Under the pieces are notes generated by a model. The model saw only the letters and a program-made list of their open reading frames with translations, did not search any database and was not told where the DNA came from. Below are positions 1 through 6,686 of a stretch of DNA of 8,584 nt, one piece after another (position 1 is the first letter of the stretch; every line of letters starts with the position of its first letter). The position numbers were made by a program, and so were the translations under genes. The stretch is from Bdellovibrionales bacterium (GTDB lineage: Bacteria > Bdellovibrionota > UBA2428), in NCBI GenBank assembly GCA_018266335.1, contig JAFEAR010000011.1, forward strand, positions 1 to 8,584. Reading direction: 5' to 3'.

Positions 1-576
1 AAGGTCAAAAAAGCCGGCCACTCCGGCAAGATCGTCGCGCGTGATTTTCGTGTCGGCATTGATGGGCGCGGTCAGGCTGCGTAGCAGGGCGACCAACTCA
101 TTCCGATGATTGCTGAGCGTGTAATTTTCAATTTTCCATTCGCCGTAGATCAGCGGTAAGTGGGGGCGTAGTCTTTCGATCAGGCTGTCGACCTCGTCGA
201 GTCGCAGGGAATCGGCATCGCCGCCCGCAATGAGTTGTTTAAGGGCCAGGAGGCCGCGAACCTGTGATACTTTTTTGGGGTGTTCCTTGGCGTAATATTC
301 GTTGATGAGGGCCGTTAGTTCCGGTGCGAGCAGGGCGTTGGCCTTTTCGCTGCGAATTTTTTTGAATTTGTCGTGCAGCGAATCCCGCTGGCAGGTCAAG
401 TAAGTGTCCAAATGGACCGGGGAGCTAATGTCGTCCAGGGAAAGGCAGGCCGTCGAATTAGAACTTGAATTGTCCGCCTTGTAGACGAGCGAAGGAGCTT
501 GGTTATCCTTGAAAAATCCGCAGGCACCTAGGAGTAGGAGGCTCGCAGTTCTTAAATAAGTAGAGTCAAAACGCAT
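1..576 (-). CDS. Partial lipoprotein of unknown function (C-terminus beyond the left edge)
   Basis: The frame is open from an ATG at 576 to base 1, giving 192 residues with no stop, so the C-terminus lies outside the window. The N-terminus has a short charged region (MRFDSTYLR), a hydrophobic stretch and a lipobox LGAC, with Cys19 as the predicted lipidated residue, so the product should be a membrane-anchored periplasmic or outer-membrane lipoprotein. The rest is mostly charged and leucine-rich, probably helical, with Cys44 and Cys62 as further cysteines. I recognise no family. The start overlaps the end of the barrel gene by 11 bases and is preceded by a GGGGTGG purine run inside that gene, which suggests translational coupling. 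As the last visible gene of a three-gene envelope operon it may act with the barrel protein; this is inference from position only. Confidence 0.72.
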   Translation of the reverse strand, partial: MRFDSTYLRTASLLLLGACGFFKDNQAPSLVYKADNSSSNSTACLSLDDISSPVHLDTYLTCQRDSLHDKFKKIRSEKANALLAPELTALINEYYAKEHPKKVSQVRGLLALKQLIAGGDADSLRLDEVDSLIERLRPHLPLIYGEWKIENYTLSNHRNELVALLRSLTAPINADTKITRDDLAGVAGFFDL

Positions 577-1780
577 AAGTCCACCCCGCAACGATGTGGT
601 CGTTGCCGCGAATATCTCCTAAGTAGTAGGCGTCTTGGCGGGCTTGAATCAGGTTGGCGCGCACGCGCAAGGTTTGGGCACGCGTGAGTCGGAACGCCAC
701 TTCGGGCGCAAGCCACCATCCTTGAGCTTGATTCTCTAAATAAGCTACGCTGCGGACCGAAACTCGCCAGCGCCGCCAGCTTTCGCTGAGTCGCAGTTGC
801 ACCACGGGAATGGACCGATCGTCGTAAATCACTCCGGCGCCCAGGTAGGGCTCCAGTACGAAGCGATCGCTGCCTAATTCGGCCAGGAACGTACCCTCGC
901 TAGCGGCGCCGCTAAATTTGCGCGAGTAAGCGGAATCAAAGTTGAGGTTCCAATCCCCCTGGCGAATGCGCGCTTGCAGGGCGTGATTTTGCTCGTACTC
1001 AATGGTGCCGTCTTGCTGGTTGGTGATCACAATTTGCGCGCTGCCATCGGGCTGTTGAATGAAGGAGAGCTGGCGCGTTTTTTGGTAGCTCAGCACGTGG
1101 CTAGCGGCGACTTCCGAAATCCAGCGCAGCTGTGCATGCGTGGCCTCGCCCCACGTGTGGCCAATTCGCAAGCCGGGTTTGAAGAAGGCGTCGGCGTTGC
1201 CGTTGATTTGGCCGCCGTTGCGCAGCGGAAACACGTGTCCGGGTTCAAGTTCTACGCTTTGGATGGGGGCATCGGCCCAGCGGTTGGTGGTGTGCAGAAT
1301 GCCGGCACTGTCGACATCCGCTGAGGGGTACACGTTGGGAACGGCGAGCAGACTGATTTGTGCAAAGCTATCGCCGTGGGTCAGTTCAAAGCCAATGGGG
1401 CCACCGCGCACGCATTCCAGAGGAGTGTAGCAAACACGTTGATTGAGTCGTTCGATGCTCGAAACGGGCAGCAGGGCAAGGGAGTCGACTGGCGCGAAGC
1501 GCCCGGCCGCCACGCTCCAGGCACCATCGTTGAGGCGAGCATTGAGTTCGCTGATGTTGCCCGTCCACAGCTGACCGTCCGCATTGGAAACACGCAGGCT
1601 AAAGGCGGCGCGGAAATGTTCGCTTGCGATTGCCTGGTCCCAGCGCGCGCTGGCGACATTGTTTTGGTATCCCGTCCAGGTGCTCAGAAATTGTGTGTCT
1701 TCTACGGCCACTTGGCCGGACGCCCGTGCCGGTCGGCCGAACGTGCTCAGACTAGCGAGGAGCAAAAAAAGCGCTTTCAT
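566..1780 (-). CDS. Secreted protein, probable outer-membrane beta-barrel
   Basis: This 404-residue protein begins with a Sec signal peptide (MKALFLLLASLSTFG..., predicted cleavage after ARA at residue 20). The mature part alternates polar and hydrophobic or aromatic residues in short strands and ends in GWTYAF, with a terminal phenylalanine. That is the usual signature recognised by the BAM machinery in outer-membrane barrels. Two cysteines lie close together (VCYTPLEC, about residues 117-123) and may form a disulphide in a loop. I do not recognise a specific porin or transporter family, so the cargo or partner is unknown. Its ATG overlaps the stop of the upstream lipoprotein gene (ATGA, 1777-1780), and its stop overlaps the start of the downstream lipoprotein gene, so the three products are probably made together. 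Barrel assignment is by eye from the signal peptide, strand pattern and C-terminus. Confidence 0.75.
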   Translation of the reverse strand: MKALFLLLASLSTFGRPARASGQVAVEDTQFLSTWTGYQNNVASARWDQAIASEHFRAAFSLRVSNADGQLWTGNISELNARLNDGAWSVAAGRFAPVDSLALLPVSSIERLNQRVCYTPLECVRGGPIGFELTHGDSFAQISLLAVPNVYPSADVDSAGILHTTNRWADAPIQSVELEPGHVFPLRNGGQINGNADAFFKPGLRIGHTWGEATHAQLRWISEVAASHVLSYQKTRQLSFIQQPDGSAQIVITNQQDGTIEYEQNHALQARIRQGDWNLNFDSAYSRKFSGAASEGTFLAELGSDRFVLEPYLGAGVIYDDRSIPVVQLRLSESWRRWRVSVRSVAYLENQAQGWWLAPEVAFRLTRAQTLRVRANLIQARQDAYYLGDIRGNDHIVAGWTYAF

Positions 1781-3150
1781 GGTGTCCCCATTTTTTGGAG
1801 CTCGCGAATGAGGTCGTTGTAGTCGGTAAGGGGCGAGGGTGTTTCCTCGGTGAAGGGGTTGCTAACTAGGATGCGCTCGCGCAGGCGTTGTAGACGCTCG
1901 GCCGGATCGCGCGACAATTCGCTTTCAGCGGAATCCGGAATCAAAGCGTTCCAAACGCGCTTGATCGGAAAGTCATCGGGCATTTTGACGAGGTCCGTGC
2001 GAATCATCGGAAAGGGCAGCACGGTGCTCGAGCCCGCGTCGCGAATCATGAGCGCGGCGCCATCCGTGCAAACGCCGAGCAGGCCGAATCCACTCATGGG
2101 CGGATTGGCAGGAAAGAGACTCATGTAGGACACGTAAGTATCGGCTACGCGCTTGGCGCTCCGCAGGAGTTGTGGAACTTGACTCGGCTCATAGCGCTCG
2201 AGCACGCGCATGCCGGTCCAGTGGGCCGGGTCCGAGCCATCGGCTTCAAAATCAAAACCCGAACTCGAAAAATGAATCTTCACGTGGAGCGTGCCGAGTT
2301 CCGTGTGACGAAAGCGAAAGTAAACTTCGGAGTGGGCGGCGGGAATTTGCACTGCGCGGCCTTCTGGGGTTTTGAGGCCAAGGTCGAGCCAAAGCGGGAG
2401 CGGAATTTCGCTGCTGGGATCTTCGATATCTCCCTCTTTGCGGTTGAAGCGGAAAAACGAGGCCAGGTAAGTGCGAAACTCGGCGCTGGATTCGAATCCC
2501 TTGTCGCCGAGCCAGCGAATGAAGTCGTCCATGTTGCGCAAACGGCGTTCGCCGCCCAGGTCCACGCGGACTTCTTTGTTCTTGAGGAGCGCGTTGAGCA
2601 TGAGTTCAAAGTTGAGCGAGAAGTCGTAATCGCAGGGGTCTACGTTCTTGCGATAGATATCCTTGATGTAGCGAATTTCGTTACGCAGAATTTGAATGTC
2701 GTCGGGGCGGGCCTTGCACTGACTGCGCACAAAACGAAACACGGGTAGGGGTTTGTCTTCTTCGCTTGGCGAGGCGCCGCCATCGGTTGCACTTTGCTTG
2801 CGGGCCTTGAGCATTTGGAGATATTTTTCCTGCATGTAACGAATGTCCTTGAACTCGATGCGGAAGGGCTGAATGCCGTTCGTTTCGGAGGTGAGCAAGT
2901 CGCCCAGAACATCGTCGGCACTGTGGCGGGCTTCGCCAAAGGCCGAGCTGACAATGCGGTCAATCGTGGCGTGACTGGTGTCTTCGGCGGCGCGATCTGC
3001 GGTGGTAATCGGAGTTGGCGCCGGGGGCATACTTTGCCCAAAGTGAGTGCTCGGAAGTGGATGCTCAAAGCAGCCGGTCAGGAGGAGGCTGAATAGCATC
3101 CCCACGACAGCTGTACGGAATGTCGACACTCTAAGCGACCCCAAATGCAT
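1777..3150 (-). CDS. Large lipoprotein of unknown function, first gene of an envelope operon
   Basis: The product has 457 residues. The N-terminus carries basic residues (R7, R12), a hydrophobic core and a lipobox LTGC, making Cys27 the predicted lipidation site. A proline- and threonine-rich linker follows (about residues 30-55), then a long soluble region with alpha-helical charged segments and a central part (about 255-330) richer in beta-like residues. Further cysteines occur in RSQCK, DPCDY and GVCTD. No family is recognised. The ATG at 3150 was kept because it has an upstream purine run (GGGGGATAGG). The next in-frame ATG, at residue 18, would leave almost no signal peptide. The stop overlaps the barrel gene's start by 4 bases. 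A lipoprotein plus a barrel plus a second lipoprotein suggests an outer-membrane complex, but this is context only. Confidence 0.78.
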   Translation of the reverse strand: MHLGSLRVSTFRTAVVGMLFSLLLTGCFEHPLPSTHFGQSMPPAPTPITTADRAAEDTSHATIDRIVSSAFGEARHSADDVLGDLLTSETNGIQPFRIEFKDIRYMQEKYLQMLKARKQSATDGGASPSEEDKPLPVFRFVRSQCKARPDDIQILRNEIRYIKDIYRKNVDPCDYDFSLNFELMLNALLKNKEVRVDLGGERRLRNMDDFIRWLGDKGFESSAEFRTYLASFFRFNRKEGDIEDPSSEIPLPLWLDLGLKTPEGRAVQIPAAHSEVYFRFRHTELGTLHVKIHFSSSGFDFEADGSDPAHWTGMRVLERYEPSQVPQLLRSAKRVADTYVSYMSLFPANPPMSGFGLLGVCTDGAALMIRDAGSSTVLPFPMIRTDLVKMPDDFPIKRVWNALIPDSAESELSRDPAERLQRLRERILVSNPFTEETPSPLTDYNDLIRELQKMGTP

Positions 3151-3261
3151 CCTATCCCCCGCTCTATATAGCTGCAGCCTTCATACCAATGAAAGGTGCC
3201 TACTCAAGTTGGCGGGCTTTTTTAGAGTGTCGAGGAGGGATTGGGGCGCCGGAGCGCTTAT

Positions 3262-3501
3262 TTAGTTGCCGGATTCTTTGCAGCTAAAGGAGCCCGCATT
3301 GATTGAACAGTACTTCGCATCGCGATCTTTAGTGCAAATGTCATAGCACTGCTCTTCTAAGCTAGCTTTAGCTTGGGCACAGCTCTCGGCCTGCGTTTGC
3401 AGCTGAGTGGTCGTGTACTTGTCGTGGCTCGGATAGGTGTAGGTGGTTTTGAGGTATCCGCAAGTGGCCATGGCTAGGGTGAGGGGTAGGAAGGGATTCA
3501 T
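3262..3501 (-). CDS. Small cysteine-rich putative lipoprotein
   Basis: The protein has 79 residues. It opens with a short hydrophobic segment (MNPFLPLTLAMATCGY) that could be a weak lipoprotein signal with Cys14 as anchor, although Thr at -1 and the lack of basic residues before the core are atypical. The mature part carries five more cysteines (41, 52, 56, 65, 74), including a CYDIC motif and a C-terminal SFSCKE, a density typical of disulphide-stabilised envelope or secreted proteins. No family is recognised. The start is preceded by a poorly spaced AGG, so translation may be weak. It lies 111 bases upstream of the large lipoprotein gene in the same direction and could be co-transcribed with it, or could be separate. 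A TTGACT box (3534-3539, minus) precedes it, but no convincing -10 follows. Confidence 0.6.
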   Translation of the reverse strand: MNPFLPLTLAMATCGYLKTTYTYPSHDKYTTTQLQTQAESCAQAKASLEEQCYDICTKDRDAKYCSINAGSFSCKESGN

Positions 3502-3632
3502 TGTGAATGAGACCTAGAGAGTTTGGTGCGGCGAGTCAATGCGTTCTTGGTTTTGGTAGGTGACCGTTATCGAAGTGTTTAGCGAGTAGACATGCCTATA
3601 CCTAAAGGGCGCGCAATCCATTGTTTTCTGAG

Positions 3633-3661
3633 TTTATGTGATTGAAATTGTTGCTTAGAAT
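3633..3661 (+). promoter_or_regulatory. Possible promoter of the secreted two-repeat protein
   Basis: TTTATG (3633-3638) and TAGAAT (3656-3661) are separated by 17 bases and lie about 50 bases before the ATG at 3713. The -10 is close to consensus and the -35 is weak. Nothing else in the 211-base gap between the two divergent genes (3502-3712) stands out. Confidence 0.3.
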
Positions 3662-3712
3662 TTTGGCCTTCTTATTGCTCATAAAGACGGGTCACATCTC
3701 GAGGAGGCCCGT

Positions 3713-4618
3713 ATGAACAAGACTGTTCTGTTTTCTTTAACCTCACTATTAATGACTAGCGCGATCAGTCGCGCAGATTCTTCTATCTCCATGCGACCCT
3801 TGCGGACATTAAAGTTGGGAGCGCAGCTCACAGTGCCCTACGAAGCCAGCCATTGGAAAGAGGGTGTAGCTTTTCAAAAGGGACACTCTAAACCTCTTTC
3901 TGAAGTCGATATGGCTCTTCCCTACTGTGAATTTGACTTCTCGGCTGGCATGTTTCCGGAGGGCGTCGAGAATTTTGTATTGAACCTTTCCGCCATGGAA
4001 GGTGCTTACGTTGAAGGAATCGGTGCCCCAAACTTTCGAACGACTTTAGAATTCTCCGGACCGTCTTCGCTGGCCGTCAATTTCACCTGCAGCAAGAAGG
4101 CAGGACATGGCCAGTTCGATGAGATGACTGTGGGTGAATTCGAAATCGTGTTCGGTTCGCTGGCTTCATGGACGGATGCCTCGTTCACGAGCGTACCCGT
4201 ATCGCAGTTCAACCCTGATTTCATGTTGCAGCCCCAACGTTTGCACGCAGATATTTCAGTCAAAGTGGACAGAGACCTTGTTTTTAATTTGGTCGGCTCA
4301 AGCCGCGATATTTCGATTCAAAATGGTGTCCTTGTTCAAGAAATCGATTTCAATCAGCCGTTCTGTAAACTCGTTTACGAAACGACCGAATCAGTTACCT
4401 TGCATAAGGACGAGGTCTATCGCCCGACCCCTAATTCGATTGTCGGCTCCTACCGCTATGATGCTATGGGTTTTAACGGCTTCACCACAATGTTCACCTT
4501 CAATGAAGGTCGAGGCCTGCTGCAATGCGATTCGGGATCGTTGAGTCCACTTACGTACGGACAAGTGGGCCAGATAACCCGGAACATTTTGACTTGGACA
4601 ATCCACGACGGTCCATAA
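3713..4618 (+). CDS. Secreted protein with two similar cysteine-paired halves, function unknown
   Basis: This 301-residue protein has a Sec signal peptide (MNKTVLFSLTSLLMTSAIS, predicted cleavage after SRA at residue 21). It starts behind a strong ribosome site, GAGGAGG at 3701-3707, five bases from the ATG. The mature protein appears to be an internal duplication. AFQKG...ALPYCEFDF (53-76) resembles ISIQNG...NQPFCKLVYE (201-223), and FRTTLEF...FTC followed by a W at 153 resembles FTTMFTF...LQC followed by a W at 295. The four cysteines fall at 72, 126, 218 and 272, so each half has a pair exactly 54 residues apart, presumably a disulphide. The composition looks beta-rich. No family is recognised. 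It is a single-gene transcript closed by the terminator at 4661-4695. Confidence 0.8.
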   Translation: MNKTVLFSLTSLLMTSAISRADSSISMRPLRTLKLGAQLTVPYEASHWKEGVAFQKGHSKPLSEVDMALPYCEFDFSAGMFPEGVENFVLNLSAMEGAYVEGIGAPNFRTTLEFSGPSSLAVNFTCSKKAGHGQFDEMTVGEFEIVFGSLASWTDASFTSVPVSQFNPDFMLQPQRLHADISVKVDRDLVFNLVGSSRDISIQNGVLVQEIDFNQPFCKLVYETTESVTLHKDEVYRPTPNSIVGSYRYDAMGFNGFTTMFTFNEGRGLLQCDSGSLSPLTYGQVGQITRNILTWTIHDGP

Positions 4619-4660
4619 AAGGTGAATTCGTCTGCGCGACCTGGGTTTCTCAGGCCTGCG

Positions 4661-4695
4661 GATGTGGGGAGCGGTTTCGCTCCTCGCATCTTTTT
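4661..4695 (+). terminator. Rho-independent terminator
   Basis: A 13-base left arm (4661-4673) pairs with a 13-base right arm (4678-4690) around a GTTT loop. There are two G-U wobbles and no mismatch, and five T residues follow (4691-4695). It lies 43 bases after the stop of the secreted two-repeat protein. Confidence 0.9.
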
Positions 4696-4715
4696 GCTTT
4701 GCTGGGAATTCGAGT

Positions 4716-4770
4716 TGGTGCCCGAAAGACGACTTGAACGTCCACCCCCTTTCGAGGACAGGCTTCTGAG
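4716..4770 (-). pseudogene. 3' half of a tRNA-Leu(CAG) gene, candidate attachment-site scar
   Basis: Read on the minus strand, this 55-base stretch contains, in order: an anticodon loop CTCAGAA (anticodon CAG, U33 and A37 in place), the 3' anticodon strand GCCTG, a long class II variable arm CCTC-GAAA-GGGG, a T arm GGACG-TTCAAGT-CGTCT (one G-U pair), the 3' acceptor strand TTCGGGC, discriminator A and an encoded CCA. The long variable arm and anticodon identify leucine. No D arm, 5' anticodon strand (CAGGC) or matching 5' acceptor (GCCCGAA) precedes it, so the gene is cut exactly at the anticodon loop. That break is typical of tyrosine integrases that recombine in a tRNA anticodon loop. Such a scar marks the far end of an integrated element, here predicted to extend rightward. 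Confidence 0.8.
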
Positions 4771-4967
4771 TTCAATTGGGGCAATTTTGTGAGTAAGTAA
4801 TTTTTAACGATTTTTCTTTTAACTTCGATGCGCTAACGCTCCAGATCGCTTCCGCGTGTTTCCGCGATTTACCGCCATTTTGAAGGTCACTGATGGCCTG
4901 GTGATGCGTGAAAACGCTGATGCGATTGATGCGTTTGGAGTTGATAGTGCTTGAACGCGGAGACCGA
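4771..4967. other. Gene-free junction segment with short repeats
   Basis: Between the tRNA scar and the toxin stop there is no gene. An AT-rich run occupies about 4785-4825. A direct repeat TTCCGCG occurs twice, ten bases apart (4850-4867), and TGATGCG occurs at 4902, 4918 and 4927. Short repeats and AT-rich DNA next to an attachment core would fit recombinase or accessory-protein sites, but I cannot show this. Confidence 0.35.
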
Positions 4968-5372
4968 TTAGCGTGCGAGCGCGTTCAAGAACTGGGCAGG
5001 CTTTACGATTTCAAAGGGCAGGTCGACGACGGCAAGCAGAAGCTTATCGCCGGTCACGACGTGGGAGGCGGAGGCTGCCAATGCGGCTTCAAGAAACTTG
5101 TCGTCGTCGGGGTCCTTGCACTTCGGACGTGCAAATCTCACCGGCTCGACGAACTCGGCATGAAGGCTGACGGCCTCAAGAAAGGCGTCGGGATCGAAGT
5201 GCGAGGGGCGCTTCACGAAAGCGTCGATGATACGGCGGTATTCTGCAAGAATGGGCGACGAGACAACGAGCTTGAATTGTCTCTGAGTCCAGGCATGAAG
5301 AATCCGCGCGGGAGGCCCCTTCCAGAAAATCCCTGAAACGAAGACGTTCGTGTCGACGACAGCGCGGATCAT
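4968..5372 (-). CDS. PIN-domain ribonuclease toxin of a toxin-antitoxin pair
   Basis: This 134-residue protein is a single PIN domain of the 'putative toxin-antitoxin toxin component, PIN family' type. The N-terminal strand VVDTNVFVSG carries the first metal ligand Asp7. SPILAEYRRII carries Glu44, KDPDDDKFLEAA carries Asp89-Asp91, and the late TGDKLLL carries Asp109. Together these give the acidic Mg2+/Mn2+ cluster of VapC-like endoribonucleases, so it should be catalytically intact. By family knowledge such toxins cleave RNA and arrest growth when unneutralised; the target is not visible here. The start overlaps the stop of the antitoxin gene by 4 bases (5369-5372), the usual coupling for these modules. 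It lies about 200 bases inside the putative island end. Confidence 0.93.
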   Translation of the reverse strand: MIRAVVDTNVFVSGIFWKGPPARILHAWTQRQFKLVVSSPILAEYRRIIDAFVKRPSHFDPDAFLEAVSLHAEFVEPVRFARPKCKDPDDDKFLEAALAASASHVVTGDKLLLAVVDLPFEIVKPAQFLNALAR

Positions 5373-5635
5373 TTTTTGGATCGACGAGCGCGGCGAATAG
5401 CCTTTTTGACGTCGCCCTGCTTGAGTCCGGCCTTTTGGGCTTCGTGCTTGGCCGTATCGAGCATCGCCTGGATGTCGTCCAGAGTAGGGGGCGTGATGAG
5501 CTTTAGAATGACCGTGTTGCCCTGGCCGATAATGGCGAACTGCGCCCCGGGGTGAAGGTTCAGCTCACTGCGAATATCCTCGGGAATGACGACCTGACCC
5601 TTGGACGAGAGTTTGGTGGTGGCAAACGCGCTCAT
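5369..5635 (-). CDS. AbrB/MazE-type antitoxin
   Basis: This 88-residue protein has an N-terminal SpoVT-AbrB swapped-hairpin DNA-binding domain (about residues 6-47), with the diagnostic TKLSSKGQVVIPEDIR and a following LNLHPGAQF. The C-terminal half (about 50-88) is helical and ends in a very basic tail (KKAIRRARRSKK), probably the toxin-binding and destabilising part. By family knowledge it neutralises the PIN toxin and represses its own operon. A good ribosome site, AGGAG at 5642-5646 (minus reading), sits six bases from the ATG. The palindromic operator is immediately upstream. Confidence 0.93.
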   Translation of the reverse strand: MSAFATTKLSSKGQVVIPEDIRSELNLHPGAQFAIIGQGNTVILKLITPPTLDDIQAMLDTAKHEAQKAGLKQGDVKKAIRRARRSKK

Positions 5636-5653
5636 GATTGGCTCCTTGTGAAA

Positions 5654-5698
5654 CTTACTAGTAAGATTATCTTACTTTCATGGCCTGTGCAATCTCAA
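5654..5698 (-). promoter_or_regulatory. Promoter and alternating-palindrome operator of the toxin-antitoxin operon
   Basis: Three CTTAC/GTAAG half-sites alternate. CTTACTAGTAAG (5654-5665) is a perfect palindrome, and GTAAGATTATCTTAC (5661-5675) is a second perfect inverted repeat that shares the middle half-site. A possible promoter on the minus strand is TTGAGA (5693-5698), 18 bases, TAAGAT (5669-5674), so the operator would cover the -10. Known mazEF promoters carry a comparable alternating palindrome bound by the AbrB-fold antitoxin. Confidence 0.7.
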
Positions 5699-5853
5699 TG
5701 TAGTGGGTCCTGCATGTAACCGGCTGAAATTTAAAGATAGATGCCCTATGGCTGGGTGCTACCCGAAAGCTTGGTCAGGCGACCGCGCGTCAATCATCAA
5801 GGAAGTCTTTTGAGGAGAGGCTGGATCGGCGATGTCAGCATCACTCAAAAATT

Positions 5854-6285
5854 TTATAGACCTAAAAGCTTACTGATTTTGGACCGTGGCTTCGCGATAT
5901 CGGTGATGCGTGTATTCTCTAACGAGCGCAGGAATTCTCTTTGGGCCCGGAAGAGTACTGATTTTAGTTCACAAGCGGGAGCAATGGGGCAGGTATTCTT
6001 CGCCTCATTCATGCACTCTACGAGCTGATCTTGCGGCTCGAAGGCTACTACCACTTCGGCGACTGTAAGCTCCTCGATTCCCTTTGCAATGGAGACACCA
6101 CCGCCGGGCCCGGGAGCAGAATGAACCCATCCTTGCTTTTGAAGTTTTGGCACTATCTTCATAAGATGACTTTGGCTGATACCGTAAGCTCTCGCAATTT
6201 GAGCGATGCTCAATTGAGTTGGTGAGCGGCCCGCCAACAACAGCAGGGTGCGGAGCGCATAATCCGTTTGTAGGTTGAGTTGCAT
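5854..6285 (-). CDS. nsrR: NsrR-type Rrf2 family nitric-oxide-sensing repressor
   Basis: This 143-residue Rrf2 protein starts MQLNLQTDYALRTLLLLA. Its winged helix includes IAQIARAYGISQSHLMKIV (28-46) as the recognition region and a wing around GPGGG (59-63). Cys91, Cys99 and Cys105 form the C-X7-C-X5-C set that binds the NO-sensitive iron-sulphur cluster in NsrR, and Asp8, a cluster ligand in Streptomyces NsrR, is present. EFLRSLENTRITDI near the C-terminus also resembles E. coli NsrR. By family knowledge, NO damages the cluster and lifts repression of NO-detoxifying genes. It lies two bases after the globin stop with only AAGG touching its ATG, so it is probably translated by coupling to the globin and autoregulated with it. 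IscR is less likely given the spacing and the partner gene. Confidence 0.92.
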   Translation of the reverse strand: MQLNLQTDYALRTLLLLAGRSPTQLSIAQIARAYGISQSHLMKIVPKLQKQGWVHSAPGPGGGVSIAKGIEELTVAEVVVAFEPQDQLVECMNEAKNTCPIAPACELKSVLFRAQREFLRSLENTRITDIAKPRSKISKLLGL

Positions 6286-6287
6286 CC

Positions 6288-6680
6288 TTAACGACCGAGA
6301 ACATCGTTTCGTGTCGACTCAGCGACGCTCATTACTTGTTGAATGATTGAATCCGCAACATTCAGCTCCCGCAAAGAACTTTGGAGATGACTCGCAACTG
6401 CATCGAAATGAGCATCGTCGAGGCCTCGTTCCTTGACGAGCTTGGCATGCGCTCCTCGAAGGCTTTTTCCGGAGTATTTGCTCGGACCGCCGAACGCAAG
6501 CGTCAGGAATTCCTTTTGTTTTTTTATCTGTCGATCCATATCGAGGTTCACGAAGAACGGCGCCAGCAGCTCATCCGCGATGACCCGCCGGTAAAAAATA
6601 TCTACGGCGGAGTTCACTGCGCTTTCGCCACCGATTTGATCATAGAGACTTGGTTGAGAACTTGAGTTCGGAAGCGTCAT
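6288..6680 (-). CDS. glbN: Group I truncated haemoglobin (trHbN-like NO dioxygenase)
   Basis: This 130-residue protein matches group I truncated globins along its length: SLYDQIGG (11-18), the distal Tyr30 (B10) in IFYRRV, Gln55 (E11) in KKQKEF, the LAFGGPSKYSGK turn (61-72), the proximal haem ligand His78 (F8) in LRGAH, and HFDAVASHL (91-99). The 48-residue Tyr-His and 25-residue Tyr-Gln spacings equal those of Mycobacterium tuberculosis trHbN. The Tyr/Gln distal pocket is the one that stabilises bound oxygen and supports NO plus O2 to nitrate. Pairing with nsrR makes NO detoxification the likely role. No clear ribosome site precedes the ATG. It is the first gene of the globin-nsrR operon. 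Confidence 0.95.
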   Translation of the reverse strand: MTLPNSSSQPSLYDQIGGESAVNSAVDIFYRRVIADELLAPFFVNLDMDRQIKKQKEFLTLAFGGPSKYSGKSLRGAHAKLVKERGLDDAHFDAVASHLQSSLRELNVADSIIQQVMSVAESTRNDVLGR

Positions 6681-6686
6681 AATTAG

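Noticed and set aside
2170..2748. 192-residue open frame antisense to the large lipoprotein gene
   Set aside because: No signal peptide, domain or ribosome site. It is the mirror of a gene with a clear lipobox and operon overlaps on the other strand.
3180..3230. Terminator-like GGCGGGC followed by TTTTTT
   Set aside because: The left arm can form only about three pairs, and no gene on the plus strand ends upstream of it.
4716..4790. An intact tRNA-Leu, possibly with an intron in the anticodon loop
   Set aside because: No D arm, 5' anticodon strand or matching 5' acceptor precedes the loop, and I found no 5' half elsewhere in the window. GCCCCAA just upstream can partly pair with the acceptor but leaves no room for the missing arms.
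4908..5336. 142-residue open frame antisense to the PIN toxin gene
   Set aside because: The minus strand has an intact PIN catalytic set and antitoxin overlap; this frame shows no domain.
5741..6028. 95-residue open frame on the plus strand
   Set aside because: Most of it is antisense to nsrR. The part in the 218-base gap 5636-5853 has no recognisable protein features, and I see nothing else in that gap beyond the toxin-antitoxin promoter.
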